Positions 16,973 to 26,397 are shown, counted from the first letter of the stretch. The stretch: DNA of 47,761 bases from Eubacterium barkeri (GCF_900107125.1 NZ_FNOU01000023.1:1-47761); one strand, 5' to 3'. Notes: generated by a model not told the origin, from the letters alone. Program-made: numbers and translations.

Positions 16973-19522
16973 ATGGAACACCAAAATGATAAGCCGATCC
17001 AAGCTGACCGTCGAGCCATCAATATGAACAACATGCGTCTGATGATTAACCGCCTGATTAATGATGATTATATGTTCTTAGGCCAGATTGAGGTGGCTAC
17101 CGGCCTGGCCACCCTATACGACGACGATACCAACTTCCATTTCAAAAAGGATGATTTCATCCAGATGCATTATGACAAGCTGGTTCCCACTGTTTTTAAA
17201 AAAATCATTCAGGATAACTATTACGCCGAAGCCGTCCAGGCCCTGAGCCTCAGTACCATCATTAAACAACTGGCGATCCACGACCCTTATCTTTGTAACT
17301 TTCCTGTCAAACCTCACGATTCAGTAAAAAACGGGTATTTCCAATGGAAATGCACGTATCTGGATGATCGTAAAACCATCATTCTCATTGCCAGCACCGA
17401 TATCACCGAAGCCGTTTCCCAGGAACGGGATCCTCTGACCGGCCTGCTAAACCGGTATGGGTTTTATCGCCATGTCCGAAGGGTTCTGGATACTGATAAC
17501 AAGCGGCATTTCAGCATCATCCGCATTGATCTTGATAATTTTAAGATGCTTAATGATACTCTGGGCATCGAAGCCGGGGATACCCTTTTAAAAGACTGCG
17601 GAGCTTTTCTTCAGAAATATCGCAACGAACATACCCTTTTCGCCCGACTGGATTCGGACCATTTTGCCGGTCTCATCCCCCAGGATACCCTTAATGATAC
17701 GGCGCTATTCGAACAGCTTAGCCATTGGTTTTCGACCTATCCCTTAAAATTCAAACTTTCTACCCACATGGGAGTCTACACAGTGGAATCCCGGGATATG
17801 GATGCTGCAATCATGTGCGACCGTGCCCTCCTCGCTTTAAAATCCATCAAAGGCAGCTACACGAAGCGCATCGCCTGGTATGATGATTCCCTGAGAGCCC
17901 GGCTCATGGAGGAACAGGCGCTTTCAGGCGAAATGGCAGCCGCCCTTGCCCAAGGCCAGTTTGAAATCTATTTCCAGCCACAGGTTAATTATGAAAGCGG
18001 CGCCTTGATTGGGGCAGAGGCCCTGGTCCGATGGAACCACCCAGAACGCGGTATGCTTCCGCCGTCTACCTTTATCCCCCTATTCGAGCGCAATGGCTTT
18101 ATTTCAGATTTAGATGAGTATGTTTGGGATCGATGTTGCAGAATCCTGCGTAAATGGCTGGATGATACCCAACGGTACGTCCCCATCGCTGTTTCCGTTA
18201 ATATCTCCCGGGTGGACATCTATAATCCACATCTCTGCGAGCGTCTGACCGCTCTGGTTGAAAAATATCATCTTCCTGCAGGTATGCTGAAGCTGGAAAT
18301 TACCGAAACCGCCTATATGCAAAATCCGAACCAATTAATTGCTGTGGTGAAAGCCCTGCGTGAGGCAGGATTCCTTATCGAAATGGATGATTTCGGCTCT
18401 GGTTATTCCTCCCTGAACACCCTAAAAGATGTCCCTGTAGACCTGCTCAAGCTGGATATGCGTTTTCTTTCCTCTGGAGAGGACGATGCCAGAGGCGGTA
18501 ATATTCTGTCCTCAGTCATTCGCATGGCCCATTGGCTCAAAATCCCTGTCATCGCCGAAGGGGTCGAAACTCAACATCAGGCAGATTACCTGAAAAGCCT
18601 GGGATGCTTATATATGCAGGGCTATTATTTTGATCGGCCTATGGCCATTGATGCCTTCGAACCCCTCCTCCTCCGCAACGCAATCGAAGGAACTGATCGG
18701 TATAAAAATGTGGATTTAAATGGTATCGCCGCATTTTGGGATCCTTCGGCCCAAAACGCCCTGCTTTTCAACAGCTTCGTCGGAGGAGCAGCCATCATTG
18801 AATATCATATGGGCGAGGTTGAAATCCTCCGGGCCAACGATCGCTTCTACAAGGAAATCCGAACCACCCGGGAAGCGTACCTCCAGTGCCAGCAGCAATT
18901 GTTAAAGCGCTTTGATTCTGTCAATCGGGCCAGATATATCGAAATGCTGGAAACCGCCATACGCACCGGAGAAGAAGCCGAATGTGAAATCAAGAGCCAA
19001 CCCCACGCATTGGATGCCGAGCCTTTGTGGACAGCCAACCGGGTCCGCCTGTTGGCCAAAAACGGTGATACCTGCATCCTGTATCTCGCTCTGGAAAACA
19101 TCAATTCCCGCAAGCATATCGAAGAGCAGCTTCGCATCAACCAGAAGGCTCTCCAGCTCTCCATTTCAAAGATGGGCAAGCACGTGTGTTATTTTGATAT
19201 TGCTACCCGTACCCTTTCCATGCCTGAGGCCTATGCTCAAAAGCACGGCGCCCCACTGGTTCGCCAAAACATCCCCCATGGTGCGGCCTCGGTCCTGCCC
19301 CAGGACCGTCTGAAATACAATGCTTTCTACGAGCGTATTCTAAATGGCGAGGAAACCGGCAGCGTGGTTGTCCGCATCCAAAACATTAACGGAGGCTTCT
19401 CCTGGGAGCAGATTGATTTTGCCACTCAGTTTTCTGATGAGGGGAATCCGGTCCAGGCCATCGTCGTCGTCCAGGATATTTCTGCCCAAGTGGACGAGGT
19501 GTTATCCGCACTCCAGCGTTAA
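16973..19522 (+). CDS. Cyclic-di-GMP phosphodiesterase: degenerate GGDEF + EAL + PAS-like domains
   Basis: 849 residues from the chosen ATG, which follows GAGAGGACGAG; an ATG at 16958 has no ribosome site. Order: PAS-like sensor (about 1-150), GGDEF domain (about 152-305), EAL domain (about 318-570), then a further region with PAS-like segments (about 600-849). The cyclase signature reads ARL-DSDHF instead of ARL-GGDEF, so it is probably inactive, perhaps GTP-binding. The EAL domain keeps GAEALVRWNHP, SVNISRVD, EITETAY, MDDFGSGYSS and IAEGVET, so it should cleave c-di-GMP. No membrane span, so it is cytoplasmic. Monocistronic. Confidence 0.9.
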   Translation: MEHQNDKPIQADRRAINMNNMRLMINRLINDDYMFLGQIEVATGLATLYDDDTNFHFKKDDFIQMHYDKLVPTVFKKIIQDNYYAEAVQALSLSTIIKQLAIHDPYLCNFPVKPHDSVKNGYFQWKCTYLDDRKTIILIASTDITEAVSQERDPLTGLLNRYGFYRHVRRVLDTDNKRHFSIIRIDLDNFKMLNDTLGIEAGDTLLKDCGAFLQKYRNEHTLFARLDSDHFAGLIPQDTLNDTALFEQLSHWFSTYPLKFKLSTHMGVYTVESRDMDAAIMCDRALLALKSIKGSYTKRIAWYDDSLRARLMEEQALSGEMAAALAQGQFEIYFQPQVNYESGALIGAEALVRWNHPERGMLPPSTFIPLFERNGFISDLDEYVWDRCCRILRKWLDDTQRYVPIAVSVNISRVDIYNPHLCERLTALVEKYHLPAGMLKLEITETAYMQNPNQLIAVVKALREAGFLIEMDDFGSGYSSLNTLKDVPVDLLKLDMRFLSSGEDDARGGNILSSVIRMAHWLKIPVIAEGVETQHQADYLKSLGCLYMQGYYFDRPMAIDAFEPLLLRNAIEGTDRYKNVDLNGIAAFWDPSAQNALLFNSFVGGAAIIEYHMGEVEILRANDRFYKEIRTTREAYLQCQQQLLKRFDSVNRARYIEMLETAIRTGEEAECEIKSQPHALDAEPLWTANRVRLLAKNGDTCILYLALENINSRKHIEEQLRINQKALQLSISKMGKHVCYFDIATRTLSMPEAYAQKHGAPLVRQNIPHGAASVLPQDRLKYNAFYERILNGEETGSVVVRIQNINGGFSWEQIDFATQFSDEGNPVQAIVVVQDISAQVDEVLSALQR

Positions 19523-19649
19523 AAATATCTGAATACAGTAAAACTTTGATGGATTGATGGAAGAATTCGTCCTTTTCTATCCCCCGGGCCTGAAACATGC
19601 TAAAATAGCATCATAATATGCAGTACCATTGCCGAAAAGGAGAGGGAAA

Positions 19650-20342
19650 ATGCGTAAGGATAATGACAAACGCGTCTATTTAATGGATGACAGCACTGAT
19701 GTAGTGTATCTGAAAAATGTAGTTGATGACCCGGAAATTCAGGTGGGTGAGCACACCTACTACCATGATTTTTTTAAGGATCCCCGGGATTTCGTCAAAA
19801 ATAATATCCTGTACCATTTCCCGGGTTTCGGGGATAAAATCGTCATTGGAAAATACTGCTCCATCGCCTGTGGCACCAAATTCATCTGCCCCCTGGCCAA
19901 TCACAGCTTTACCTCTCTGGCCAATTATCCCTTCCCCATTATCCCTGAGCATTGGGAGCTGGGCGAAGAGAGCATGACCAAAGTCTCTGAATGGAAAGGG
20001 CCGACCATCGTGGGAAACGACGTATGGTTCGGATTTGAATCCGTCATCATGCCTGGTGTCACCATCGGAGATGGGGCGGTCATTGGCACCCGCAGTGTCG
20101 TTACCCATGACGTCCCCCCCTATACCGTTGTCGCCGGTTCTCCGGCCCGCATCATCCGCAAGCGTTTTGACGATGCCACCATCAATCAGCTCATGGCTCT
20201 GAAATGGTGGGACCTGCCAGACGAACAGGTTAAAGAAATCATCCCCGCCGTCATGGATGGGGATATCCATGCCGTATTAGAGAAAAAATGGCTTTCGGAT
20301 ACCGTACGCGCTGTGTTGGAACGGATTCAGTCCTCAAAATAA
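19650..20342 (+). CDS. Hexapeptide O-acetyltransferase, Vat/CatB (XAT) family
   Basis: 230 residues. Left-handed beta-helix hexapeptides are clear (IVIGKYCSIACGTKF, TIVGNDVWFGFESVIMPGVTIGDGAVIGTRSVVTHDVPPYTVVAGSPARIIRKRF). A loop with the catalytic histidine (CPLANHSFTSL, His85) matches the xenobiotic acetyltransferase class, which uses acetyl-CoA to acylate streptogramin A or chloramphenicol. Chromosomal homologues often have unknown natural substrates, so resistance is not shown. Start MRKDNDKR has AAAAGGAGAGGG upstream; an earlier ATG at 19629 does not. It is flanked by its own terminator. Confidence 0.85.
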   Translation: MRKDNDKRVYLMDDSTDVVYLKNVVDDPEIQVGEHTYYHDFFKDPRDFVKNNILYHFPGFGDKIVIGKYCSIACGTKFICPLANHSFTSLANYPFPIIPEHWELGEESMTKVSEWKGPTIVGNDVWFGFESVIMPGVTIGDGAVIGTRSVVTHDVPPYTVVAGSPARIIRKRFDDATINQLMALKWWDLPDEQVKEIIPAVMDGDIHAVLEKKWLSDTVRAVLERIQSSK

Positions 20343-20364
20343 AAAACATCCATCCCAATAAAAC

Positions 20365-20411
20365 CATCTCCCCAAACCAGCTCTGACATCCAATGGACGG
20401 GGGGATTTTTT
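20365..20411 (+). terminator. Terminator of the acetyltransferase gene
   Basis: ATCTCCCC pairs with GGGGGGAT (one G-U pair) over a long loop, followed by TTTTTTT. Confidence 0.6.
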
Positions 20412-20429
20412 TGTTCTTTGTCTTTAATT

Positions 20430-20448
20430 TATCAAACCGTAATTTTTA
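20430..20448. repeat. 19-bp repeat, copy 1 (upstream of pta)
   Basis: TATCAAACCGTAATTTTTA, identical to 38189-38207 before the rubrerythrin gene. Not palindromic; it lies about 60-75 bp upstream of the pta -35 box. Confidence 0.75.
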
Positions 20449-20506
20449 GATGGAAAATTCATGGGACATTCCGGATCCAACGCAAAATTTATGTAAAATT
20501 ATACCC

Positions 20507-20535
20507 TTGCAATTTGAAGGCAAAGTGCCTAGAAT
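20507..20535 (+). promoter_or_regulatory. Candidate sigma-A promoter of pta
   Basis: TTGCAA (20507-20512), 17-bp spacer, TAGAAT (20530-20535), 42 bp before the ATG. Confidence 0.6.
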
Positions 20536-20577
20536 GAATTTAGGTTTGTATTATAAATTGAGTGAAGGAGCGTAACT

Positions 20578-21561
20578 ATGTTTGGATTTGGACAATTGAT
20601 CGACAGCTTGAAAAAAGATCCCAAAAAGATCGTTTTCACCGAGGGGACGGAACCCCGAATTCTAGAGGCGGCTTCCCGTTTATTGGCCGGGACCTTCCTG
20701 CATCCCATTCTGGTGGGAAATCCTGAAGCGGTTATGGCGGCAGCCGAAGAAGCCGGCTTCAACATCCGTGGTGCCGAAATCATCGATCCCGGGAATTATG
20801 ATAAAATGGATGAGATGATTGAAACCTTCTGTGAACTGCGTAAAAGCAAGGGCGTCACACCGGAACAAGCCCGGGAAATCCTCTCCCAGGGCAACTATTT
20901 CGGTACAATGCTGGTGAAAATGGGTGTAGCAGATGCCCTCCTCGGCGGCGCCACCTATTCCACCGCAGACACTGTCCGCCCGGCTTTACAGCTGATCAAA
21001 ACCCGTCCAGGCAACAATCTGGTTTCCTCTGTATTTATACTGGTTCGGCCTTCCGCCATTGGTGAAAACGAAGTGCTGGCCATGGCGGACTGCGCCATCA
21101 ACATCCATCCCAACGAAGATGAATTGGCCGAAATTGCCACAGAAGCCGCAGAATGTGCTAAAATCTTCGGCATCGATCCCAAGGTCGCTTTCTTAAGCTA
21201 CTCCACCATGGGCTCTGGTTCTGGTGAAGATGTGGATAAAATGCGCAACGCTGCTGAAAAAGCCCGGAAACGTGCACCAGAGCTGGATATCGAAGGTGAA
21301 ATCCAGTTTGATGCTGCGGTCGCCCCTCGAGTGGCCCGGACAAAATGCCCCGACTCCAAGGTCGCCGGCCAGGCGAATACTTTCATCTTCCCAGACATCA
21401 ACGCTGGTAATATCGGCTATAAAATCGCCCAGCGCCTGGGTAATTTTGAAGCCTATGGCCCCATCCTGCTGGGCCTCAATGCCCCGGTTAATGATTTATC
21501 TCGGGGATGTAATGCGGCAGAGGTTTACTCCATGGCCATTATTACTGCGGCGTTGGCATAG
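20578..21561 (+). CDS. pta: Phosphate acetyltransferase
   Basis: 327 residues, the length of the short single-domain Pta found in Firmicutes. It converts acetyl-CoA and phosphate to acetyl phosphate and CoA, the step that feeds acetate kinase and yields ATP. Family blocks: KKIVFTEGTEPRILEAASRLL, GMLVKMGVADALLGGATYSTADTVRPALQ-like region (residues about 105-140), LSYSTMGSGSGEDVDKMRNA, IEGEIQFDAAVAPRVARTK and FPDINAGNIGYKIAQRLG. AAGGAGCG precedes the start. No ackA is adjacent. The last codons (ITAALA) and stop form the left copy of the 23-bp repeat that bounds the AT-rich island, and the gene stays intact. Confidence 0.95.
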   Translation: MFGFGQLIDSLKKDPKKIVFTEGTEPRILEAASRLLAGTFLHPILVGNPEAVMAAAEEAGFNIRGAEIIDPGNYDKMDEMIETFCELRKSKGVTPEQAREILSQGNYFGTMLVKMGVADALLGGATYSTADTVRPALQLIKTRPGNNLVSSVFILVRPSAIGENEVLAMADCAINIHPNEDELAEIATEAAECAKIFGIDPKVAFLSYSTMGSGSGEDVDKMRNAAEKARKRAPELDIEGEIQFDAAVAPRVARTKCPDSKVAGQANTFIFPDINAGNIGYKIAQRLGNFEAYGPILLGLNAPVNDLSRGCNAAEVYSMAIITAALA

Positions 21562-21564
21562 TCT
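21542..21564. repeat. 23-bp direct repeat, left copy (in pta 3' end); possible attL
   Basis: Starts TTACTGCGGCG and ends GGCATAGTCT. Covers the last codons and stop of pta and is identical to 29595-29617. Outside the 23 bp the flanks differ. Confidence 0.85.
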
Positions 21565-21574
21565 TTATCCATCG

Positions 21575-21621
21575 AAAAAGGAGATCATCCCATATTTATA
21601 TGGTGATGGTCTCCTTTTTTT
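21575..21621 (+). terminator. Terminator after pta
   Basis: AAAAAGGAGATCATCCCATA pairs with the segment ending GGTGATGGTCTCCTTTTT (one G-U pair, one bulge), then more Ts. It lies inside the left edge of the island. Confidence 0.8.
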
Positions 21622-21670
21622 GTACTGCTGTTATCGTCTGAAATCCGCGGTGTACGCGCCCTCACACTAT

Positions 21671-21991
21671 TTATTCACGAACTAAATCACGGGCTAAAAC
21701 CGATAGACAGAGTAAATGCTCTTGATTCAACCTTTTTAAATATTCAATCGTCTCTCCAATTAATACTGGGTCCTTTTCTTCTATCGCAAAAAATTGTTTT
21801 GGTGTAATGCCAAAGTATTCGCATATATTAAAAAACACCGACATTGATGGCAAAATTTGTCGATTTTCAATGTGATTGATATAACCCGAACTTTGCCCTA
21901 AAGATAAACTCATATCGCGAGCAGATACCCCTTTTTTAATTCTTAGCTCTGCCAATCTGTCAGAAAAATCCTCTTCATACAAGGTACCCAC
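21671..21991 (-). CDS. XRE-family (helix-turn-helix) regulator
   Basis: 106 residues. A Cro/CI-type helix-turn-helix fills residues about 10-65: LAELRIKKGVSARDMSLSLGQSSGYINHIENRQILPSMSVFFNICEYFGI. It is followed by a helical tail of about 40 residues, probably for dimerisation or effector sensing. The best start is GTG at 21991 with GAGGAAGTGAGG close upstream; a TTG three codons later is possible. It diverges from the large surface-protein gene across 142 bp that contains a strong promoter, so it may regulate that gene or the island as a whole. AT-rich like the rest of the island. Confidence 0.82.
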   Translation of the reverse strand: MGTLYEEDFSDRLAELRIKKGVSARDMSLSLGQSSGYINHIENRQILPSMSVFFNICEYFGITPKQFFAIEEKDPVLIGETIEYLKRLNQEHLLCLSVLARDLVRE

Positions 21992-22064
21992 CTCACTTCC
22001 TCAATTATCTTTTCTATTATAAAGCACATTCTTATTTTTTTATGCATTTTCAATCTCTATTATA

Positions 22065-22094
22065 TTGACATAGTGCCTTTTAAGAGCATATAAT
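22065..22094 (+). promoter_or_regulatory. Strong sigma-A promoter of the surface-protein gene
   Basis: TTGACA (22065-22070), 18-bp spacer, TATAAT (22089-22094), 39 bp before the ATG. Both boxes match consensus exactly. Confidence 0.82.
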
Positions 22095-22133
22095 AAAGAA
22101 AATATGACTTAAGGTCTAATTAAGGAGGAAGAG

Positions 22134-25100
22134 ATGAAAGGTTTTAAAAATCAGTTGCTTCTATTGTTCGTTGTATTGTGTAGCCTTTGCTTACTGCCCA
22201 TTAGCGTATTGGCAGAAGAATCGGCAAAAAATACGCCGAATGAAGAAAGGGTTTATCGGTCAATCATCAATAAATACTATCAAGGTGTTTCTGAGGGCTG
22301 GACTGCAAAGCAGTATATTGATGAAGGTTTAAATGAAGAATGTCAATATGTTAAAAAATTATCCGATATTGGGTATTATCTCTCAGATATTGATAACAAC
22401 GGCATTGATGAATTGATGATCGTCCCAATGAGTGGCGGTGTCTCTAGCACTTCATGGAATTTATATGACGTATACACCCTTGATTCTAACAATAATGCCA
22501 CCCTAGTACTTCGTAGTCAGGCCCGTGATCGATACAATCTTTGTAACGATAATAAAATTGCGAATGAAGGATCTAGTGGTGCTTCTTTGTCAAGCTGGCA
22601 TTTCTACAATTACAAGGATTCCCAGTTAAGTCACATTGAATGCGTATTATATGATGCTTGGACTAATCCCAATCAACCTTGGTTCTATAGCAATACCGCA
22701 GAAATAGAATCTGGAAAAGATGGTTCTCCCATTTCTGAAGAGAAGGCAAAGTCTATCATTGCATCCTATCCACATCAGAATATCCCTGCTACCCCATTAT
22801 CGGAATATAGCTCCACACCCGATGTCCATATCAACATTAACACAACCGATAAAATCGACTGTAATCGGAGTGACGGGGTCTTTACGCTGGATAGTGTGCC
22901 CTTGAAAATTGAAGTTACCAATTTAGCAATCACTGAAATTCCAACGGTAGCCAAAAATGTAAAGATGTCATTATCTGTTGATACTGGGTTGAGCTTTGAT
23001 AAAGAAGGGAACCAGCACGAAACATCCTATTCCTTGAGCGACCTTAACGCACTTGCAAAAGAAACAAAGGATCTGACCCTTTATACCAATACGCTGGCCC
23101 AGGGAAACCGGCCGGATAAACTTGCGATTAAGGTATCCGTGTCAGGAGATAATTTTGATACTGTAACCACAGAGAAGGCCATTGCGGTTTCTTATTCTGA
23201 GCAAAGTACTTTTGTTATGGGACAAGATAATTTAAGCTGGAATAATAATGAAAATGCCCCACACGATATGGGGATGTTCATAATTAATCCATCGACCAAT
23301 AAGACTTTCTTCAATACGTTGGTAGAGGGACAATCAAACGTTGTAAAAAATAACGTTTTAAAATCAATGACTGGAAAAATGAATGGTAGCTGTTATGGTA
23401 TGGTTGTTGCCGAAGCAATTAATAAGTATGGTCGAATTAATTTAGAGAATTATCAAGCAAATATTGTTAACCTCAATGAATTATTAAATTATAAAGTAAG
23501 TGCAGGACAAGAAAGCATAGGAAATCCCATGTCCGCATCACTAATCAATTATTATTACTTAATGCAAAATTTGCCCGATCACAAAAATTATCAGGCTCAA
23601 GATTCTCAAATGCTTATTCAATCCGAAACGTCATTTGCAGATAGACTCATTGCCGCAGGGCAGACGGCGCATGATAAGGGAAAACCGAGTATGTTGGAAT
23701 ACAAATATGTGCCAGACTATTTTATATCCATTGAACACCCTTTAAGCAGTGATAAATGGAGTGAGTATTTTAAAAACAATCCAACAAAATCCTTTAGTCA
23801 GCATGCGATTCTGATTTTTGACATGAATAAAAATAAAGACGGCGCTTATGAAATAAAAATATGCGACCCTAACGAAAATAACAAAGAAAAAACTTTAACA
23901 ATTTCTGCAGATCGAAGAGAGATTCAACTTCAAACAGCTAGTCTATTCACTCTCACTTATTCTACAAAAGCGGATGTGTTAGAACAGCAATGGAAAGACA
24001 CAACATTTTTACCTGTAACCATAACCAGCAATTTAAGTGACCTTGACCTTATCAATATCGATGGTCGTGATAACAACACTACATTGACTACTTATCCGGA
24101 AGGACAAACACAAATTGAAACGACAGGAGCGCTCTCTTTTACAGCAGCATTAACAGATGGTACTTCATATCAAACCTTTGAGGCTGGCCCTTTAAGTGTA
24201 GCAAAAGCAATCCCTACCGAATCTGGAAATCTATGCTATCAACTCGACAATACAGATACCATCATCATCAGCCCTCAAAATGCCGTAGAAAGCTTCACTG
24301 CTGCAGTAACAGCCAGCGATGCCTCTGGAAGTATTGACGGTAAGAATCTCTCAAACATCACCTTTGATCCAAAGGGGAAGGTAGTTTTAACGGGTAATCA
24401 GGCACAGTATACGCTAGGCTTGACCTTAAATGACAATCTTATCAATAATAATTCTACTTTCTATACAACCACAGTAAGTGGAAACAACGCAAACATCGTT
24501 TCTCTAGAAAACTCCGACAATGGCGTCTTACTCAATGGTGATAGTTTGAAGGATATTACAATCAAAGGCAACAACAATACCATAGAAAAAAATCTAAATT
24601 TATCAACAGATTCGGAGAACGTGCTAATTAGTGAAAAGAACGGAGAATTATTAGCTTCCATTGATAAGGACGGTGACGGCGAATATGAAACCATCATTGC
24701 CACCTCAGCAGTTGAAGTTACTGGCATTTCACTCGATCAAACCAGTCTTTCGATGAAAAAAGGCGATAGTGCAACATTGACCGCAACCATCACTCCTGAA
24801 AATGCAACGCATAAAGAAATGTGTTGGGCCAGTTCAGATGAAACAGTAGCAACGGTTACCGGTGGAAAGGTTTCAGCTCTAAAAGAAGGTAGAGCATCCA
24901 TTACTGTTACAACAAAAGATGGAAATCATGCTGCAACCTGTGCTGTTACCGTAGCCAAAACACCTTCAGCCACTCCAACAACAGACAAAACCAGTGAAGG
25001 GACTATTGCTAAGACGGATGAGGCAAATACTAATGCAGATACAGGTCTAAGCACAAACCACGCAAGATTACAAGAAGCACTCGGATTAGCGCTTATTTCC

Positions 25101-25154
25101 AGTATTCTCCTTATATTCTGTGGGCTTTATCGCAGAAATCATAAGGAAAGATAA
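22134..25154 (+). CDS. Large secreted, membrane-anchored papain-like cysteine peptidase with Ig-like domain
   Basis: 1006 residues. Signal peptide 1-28 (LLPISVLAEES). An N-terminal domain has an acidic loop DIDNNGIDELMI (85-96), as in calcium-binding or dockerin-like repeats. A central domain (about 370-610) has NGSCYGMVVAEAINKYG with Cys420, QHAILIFDM with His557 and IKICDPN with Asp578/Asn580: the Cys-His-Asn/Asp pattern of papain-like peptidases. A repeat-poor beta-rich stretch follows, then a bacterial Ig-like group 2 domain (about 860-945: VTGISLDQTSLSMKKGDSAT, VATVTGGKVSALKEGRASIT), a polar linker and a C-terminal membrane helix with RRNHKER. There is no LPxTG, so anchoring is by the helix. 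Peptidase activity is inferred from the motif only. Strong ribosome site AAGGAGG. Confidence 0.78.
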   Translation: MKGFKNQLLLLFVVLCSLCLLPISVLAEESAKNTPNEERVYRSIINKYYQGVSEGWTAKQYIDEGLNEECQYVKKLSDIGYYLSDIDNNGIDELMIVPMSGGVSSTSWNLYDVYTLDSNNNATLVLRSQARDRYNLCNDNKIANEGSSGASLSSWHFYNYKDSQLSHIECVLYDAWTNPNQPWFYSNTAEIESGKDGSPISEEKAKSIIASYPHQNIPATPLSEYSSTPDVHININTTDKIDCNRSDGVFTLDSVPLKIEVTNLAITEIPTVAKNVKMSLSVDTGLSFDKEGNQHETSYSLSDLNALAKETKDLTLYTNTLAQGNRPDKLAIKVSVSGDNFDTVTTEKAIAVSYSEQSTFVMGQDNLSWNNNENAPHDMGMFIINPSTNKTFFNTLVEGQSNVVKNNVLKSMTGKMNGSCYGMVVAEAINKYGRINLENYQANIVNLNELLNYKVSAGQESIGNPMSASLINYYYLMQNLPDHKNYQAQDSQMLIQSETSFADRLIAAGQTAHDKGKPSMLEYKYVPDYFISIEHPLSSDKWSEYFKNNPTKSFSQHAILIFDMNKNKDGAYEIKICDPNENNKEKTLTISADRREIQLQTASLFTLTYSTKADVLEQQWKDTTFLPVTITSNLSDLDLINIDGRDNNTTLTTYPEGQTQIETTGALSFTAALTDGTSYQTFEAGPLSVAKAIPTESGNLCYQLDNTDTIIISPQNAVESFTAAVTASDASGSIDGKNLSNITFDPKGKVVLTGNQAQYTLGLTLNDNLINNNSTFYTTTVSGNNANIVSLENSDNGVLLNGDSLKDITIKGNNNTIEKNLNLSTDSENVLISEKNGELLASIDKDGDGEYETIIATSAVEVTGISLDQTSLSMKKGDSATLTATITPENATHKEMCWASSDETVATVTGGKVSALKEGRASITVTTKDGNHAATCAVTVAKTPSATPTTDKTSEGTIAKTDEANTNADTGLSTNHARLQEALGLALISSILLIFCGLYRRNHKER

Positions 25155-25186
25155 TCATTATACAGTCAATTATAAAAAAGTAAGGA

Positions 25187-25804
25187 ATGAAAAACAAAAC
25201 AACGATAAGAATTCTTTTAACCGGTTTGCTATTGACCGTGATGATACTAGGGATGACAGGATGCCAAACTACTAACCCTTTCGTTGGAGCATGGGCCATG
25301 TATTCTATTGCAAAAGGAGACAGTATTGTTGAGGATGGTTATCATTTGATAGGATTTTGGAATTTCAATCAAATTGGGAATCTAACATCTTTCTCAATAG
25401 ATGATTCCCGTTTTATAGAATACAATGATGATTGGTATTTGTCTCTAGATGAGGTTTTTGAAAGAAAAGATTCCCTATCCAAAGAATTTGAAGGATCCAA
25501 GAAATATATTTCAAATACATGTAAATATACCGTGGATGAAGAAAACAATGTTTTAAGTTTGATTACTAAAGCATCAGATACTCAATATGGTGAGGATTGG
25601 CCAATTGATCAAGTTTATCCGACAACCGATACTACTGAATCAACTAGTGAATATAAATATGGTATTTCCAAAGGGAGTAATAGCTCTGAGGATACTATTA
25701 CGCTCCAATTTATTCGACTTTACAATGATGAGACTATGGTTGAGCATACAATTGAAGATGATGTAGTGCTTGTCCGCATCGATGACCTTCCGGCCTTTAA
25801 TTAG
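25187..25804 (+). CDS. Lipoprotein, first of three tandem paralogues
   Basis: 205 residues. Type II signal peptide with lipobox LGMTGC (Cys26), followed by TTNPFVGAWAMYSI. The block NPFVGAWA close to the lipidated Cys and the C-terminal pattern DTITLQF...RIDDLPAFN recur in the next two genes, so the three form one family. The rest is rich in Asp, Tyr and Ser, with predicted beta strands, and I recognise no domain. It starts 33 bp after the peptidase gene; the AAGG element lies almost against the ATG, which is unusual and may mean weak initiation. Likely exposed on the outer face of the membrane. Confidence 0.8.
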   Translation: MKNKTTIRILLTGLLLTVMILGMTGCQTTNPFVGAWAMYSIAKGDSIVEDGYHLIGFWNFNQIGNLTSFSIDDSRFIEYNDDWYLSLDEVFERKDSLSKEFEGSKKYISNTCKYTVDEENNVLSLITKASDTQYGEDWPIDQVYPTTDTTESTSEYKYGISKGSNSSEDTITLQFIRLYNDETMVEHTIEDDVVLVRIDDLPAFN

Positions 25805-25833
25805 TATCAAAATAGAAAGTGAGATGCTTCAAA

Positions 25834-26397
25834 ATGAAAAAGAAATTAATGCTTGGCTTAACCCTAATGAGTTTATTCGTAATGATATTAGGCCTAACTG
25901 GATGTCCGTTGACTAATAACCCTTTCGTTGGAGCATGGGCTGAATATACTATTGAAAAAGGACTTGAACCCCGTGAAAATACATATTTTTTACAAGGTTT
26001 TAAATCTTTCAATTCAAACGGCACTCTCACAACATATGATATATATAATGATTTTTACGATTATGACTTGCTTTATTTTGATGTTCTTGGTACAAAAGAT
26101 GATTTAATAGATGAGTATAAAGATGCCAAAAATTACTGTGCCATCTCCGCGAAATATTCACTTGATCCTAAAAATAGTATTTTAACCCTTGATTCAAACG
26201 ATGCAGCAATTAAATATGGGGACGATGTTCCACTAGACAAACGCAATCTCAAACCTGATGGTATATACAAAGTAAAGTATACATTGTCTCAAGGCTCCGA
26301 TTCTTCGAAGGATACAATAACGCTTCAATTTACAGAAATACCTGAGGCAGTGACGACAATACTGTACCGAATTGATTCACTCCCAGCTTTTAAATAA
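25834..26397 (+). CDS. Lipoprotein, second of three tandem paralogues
   Basis: 187 residues from the ATG at 25834 (a GTG five codons upstream is possible). Signal peptide MKKKLMLGLTLMSLFVMILG with lipobox LGLTGC (Cys24), then NNPFVGAWAEYTIEKG. The C-terminus (DTITLQFTEIPEAV...RIDSLPAFK) matches genes one and three. DNA of the signal-peptide region is nearly identical to that of the third copy (25853-25924 against 26457-26528), while the mature parts have drifted apart. Unknown function. Confidence 0.8.
   Translation: MKKKLMLGLTLMSLFVMILGLTGCPLTNNPFVGAWAEYTIEKGLEPRENTYFLQGFKSFNSNGTLTTYDIYNDFYDYDLLYFDVLGTKDDLIDEYKDAKNYCAISAKYSLDPKNSILTLDSNDAAIKYGDDVPLDKRNLKPDGIYKVKYTLSQGSDSSKDTITLQFTEIPEAVTTILYRIDSLPAFK

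Noticed and set aside
19650..20342. Antibiotic resistance gene
   Set aside because: The XAT fold and catalytic His are clear, but chromosomal members often have other substrates and no mobile or resistance context is present.
25010..25154. Sortase signal at the end of the 1006-residue surface protein
   Set aside because: The tail has a membrane helix and basic end, but no LPxTG or NPxTG before it.
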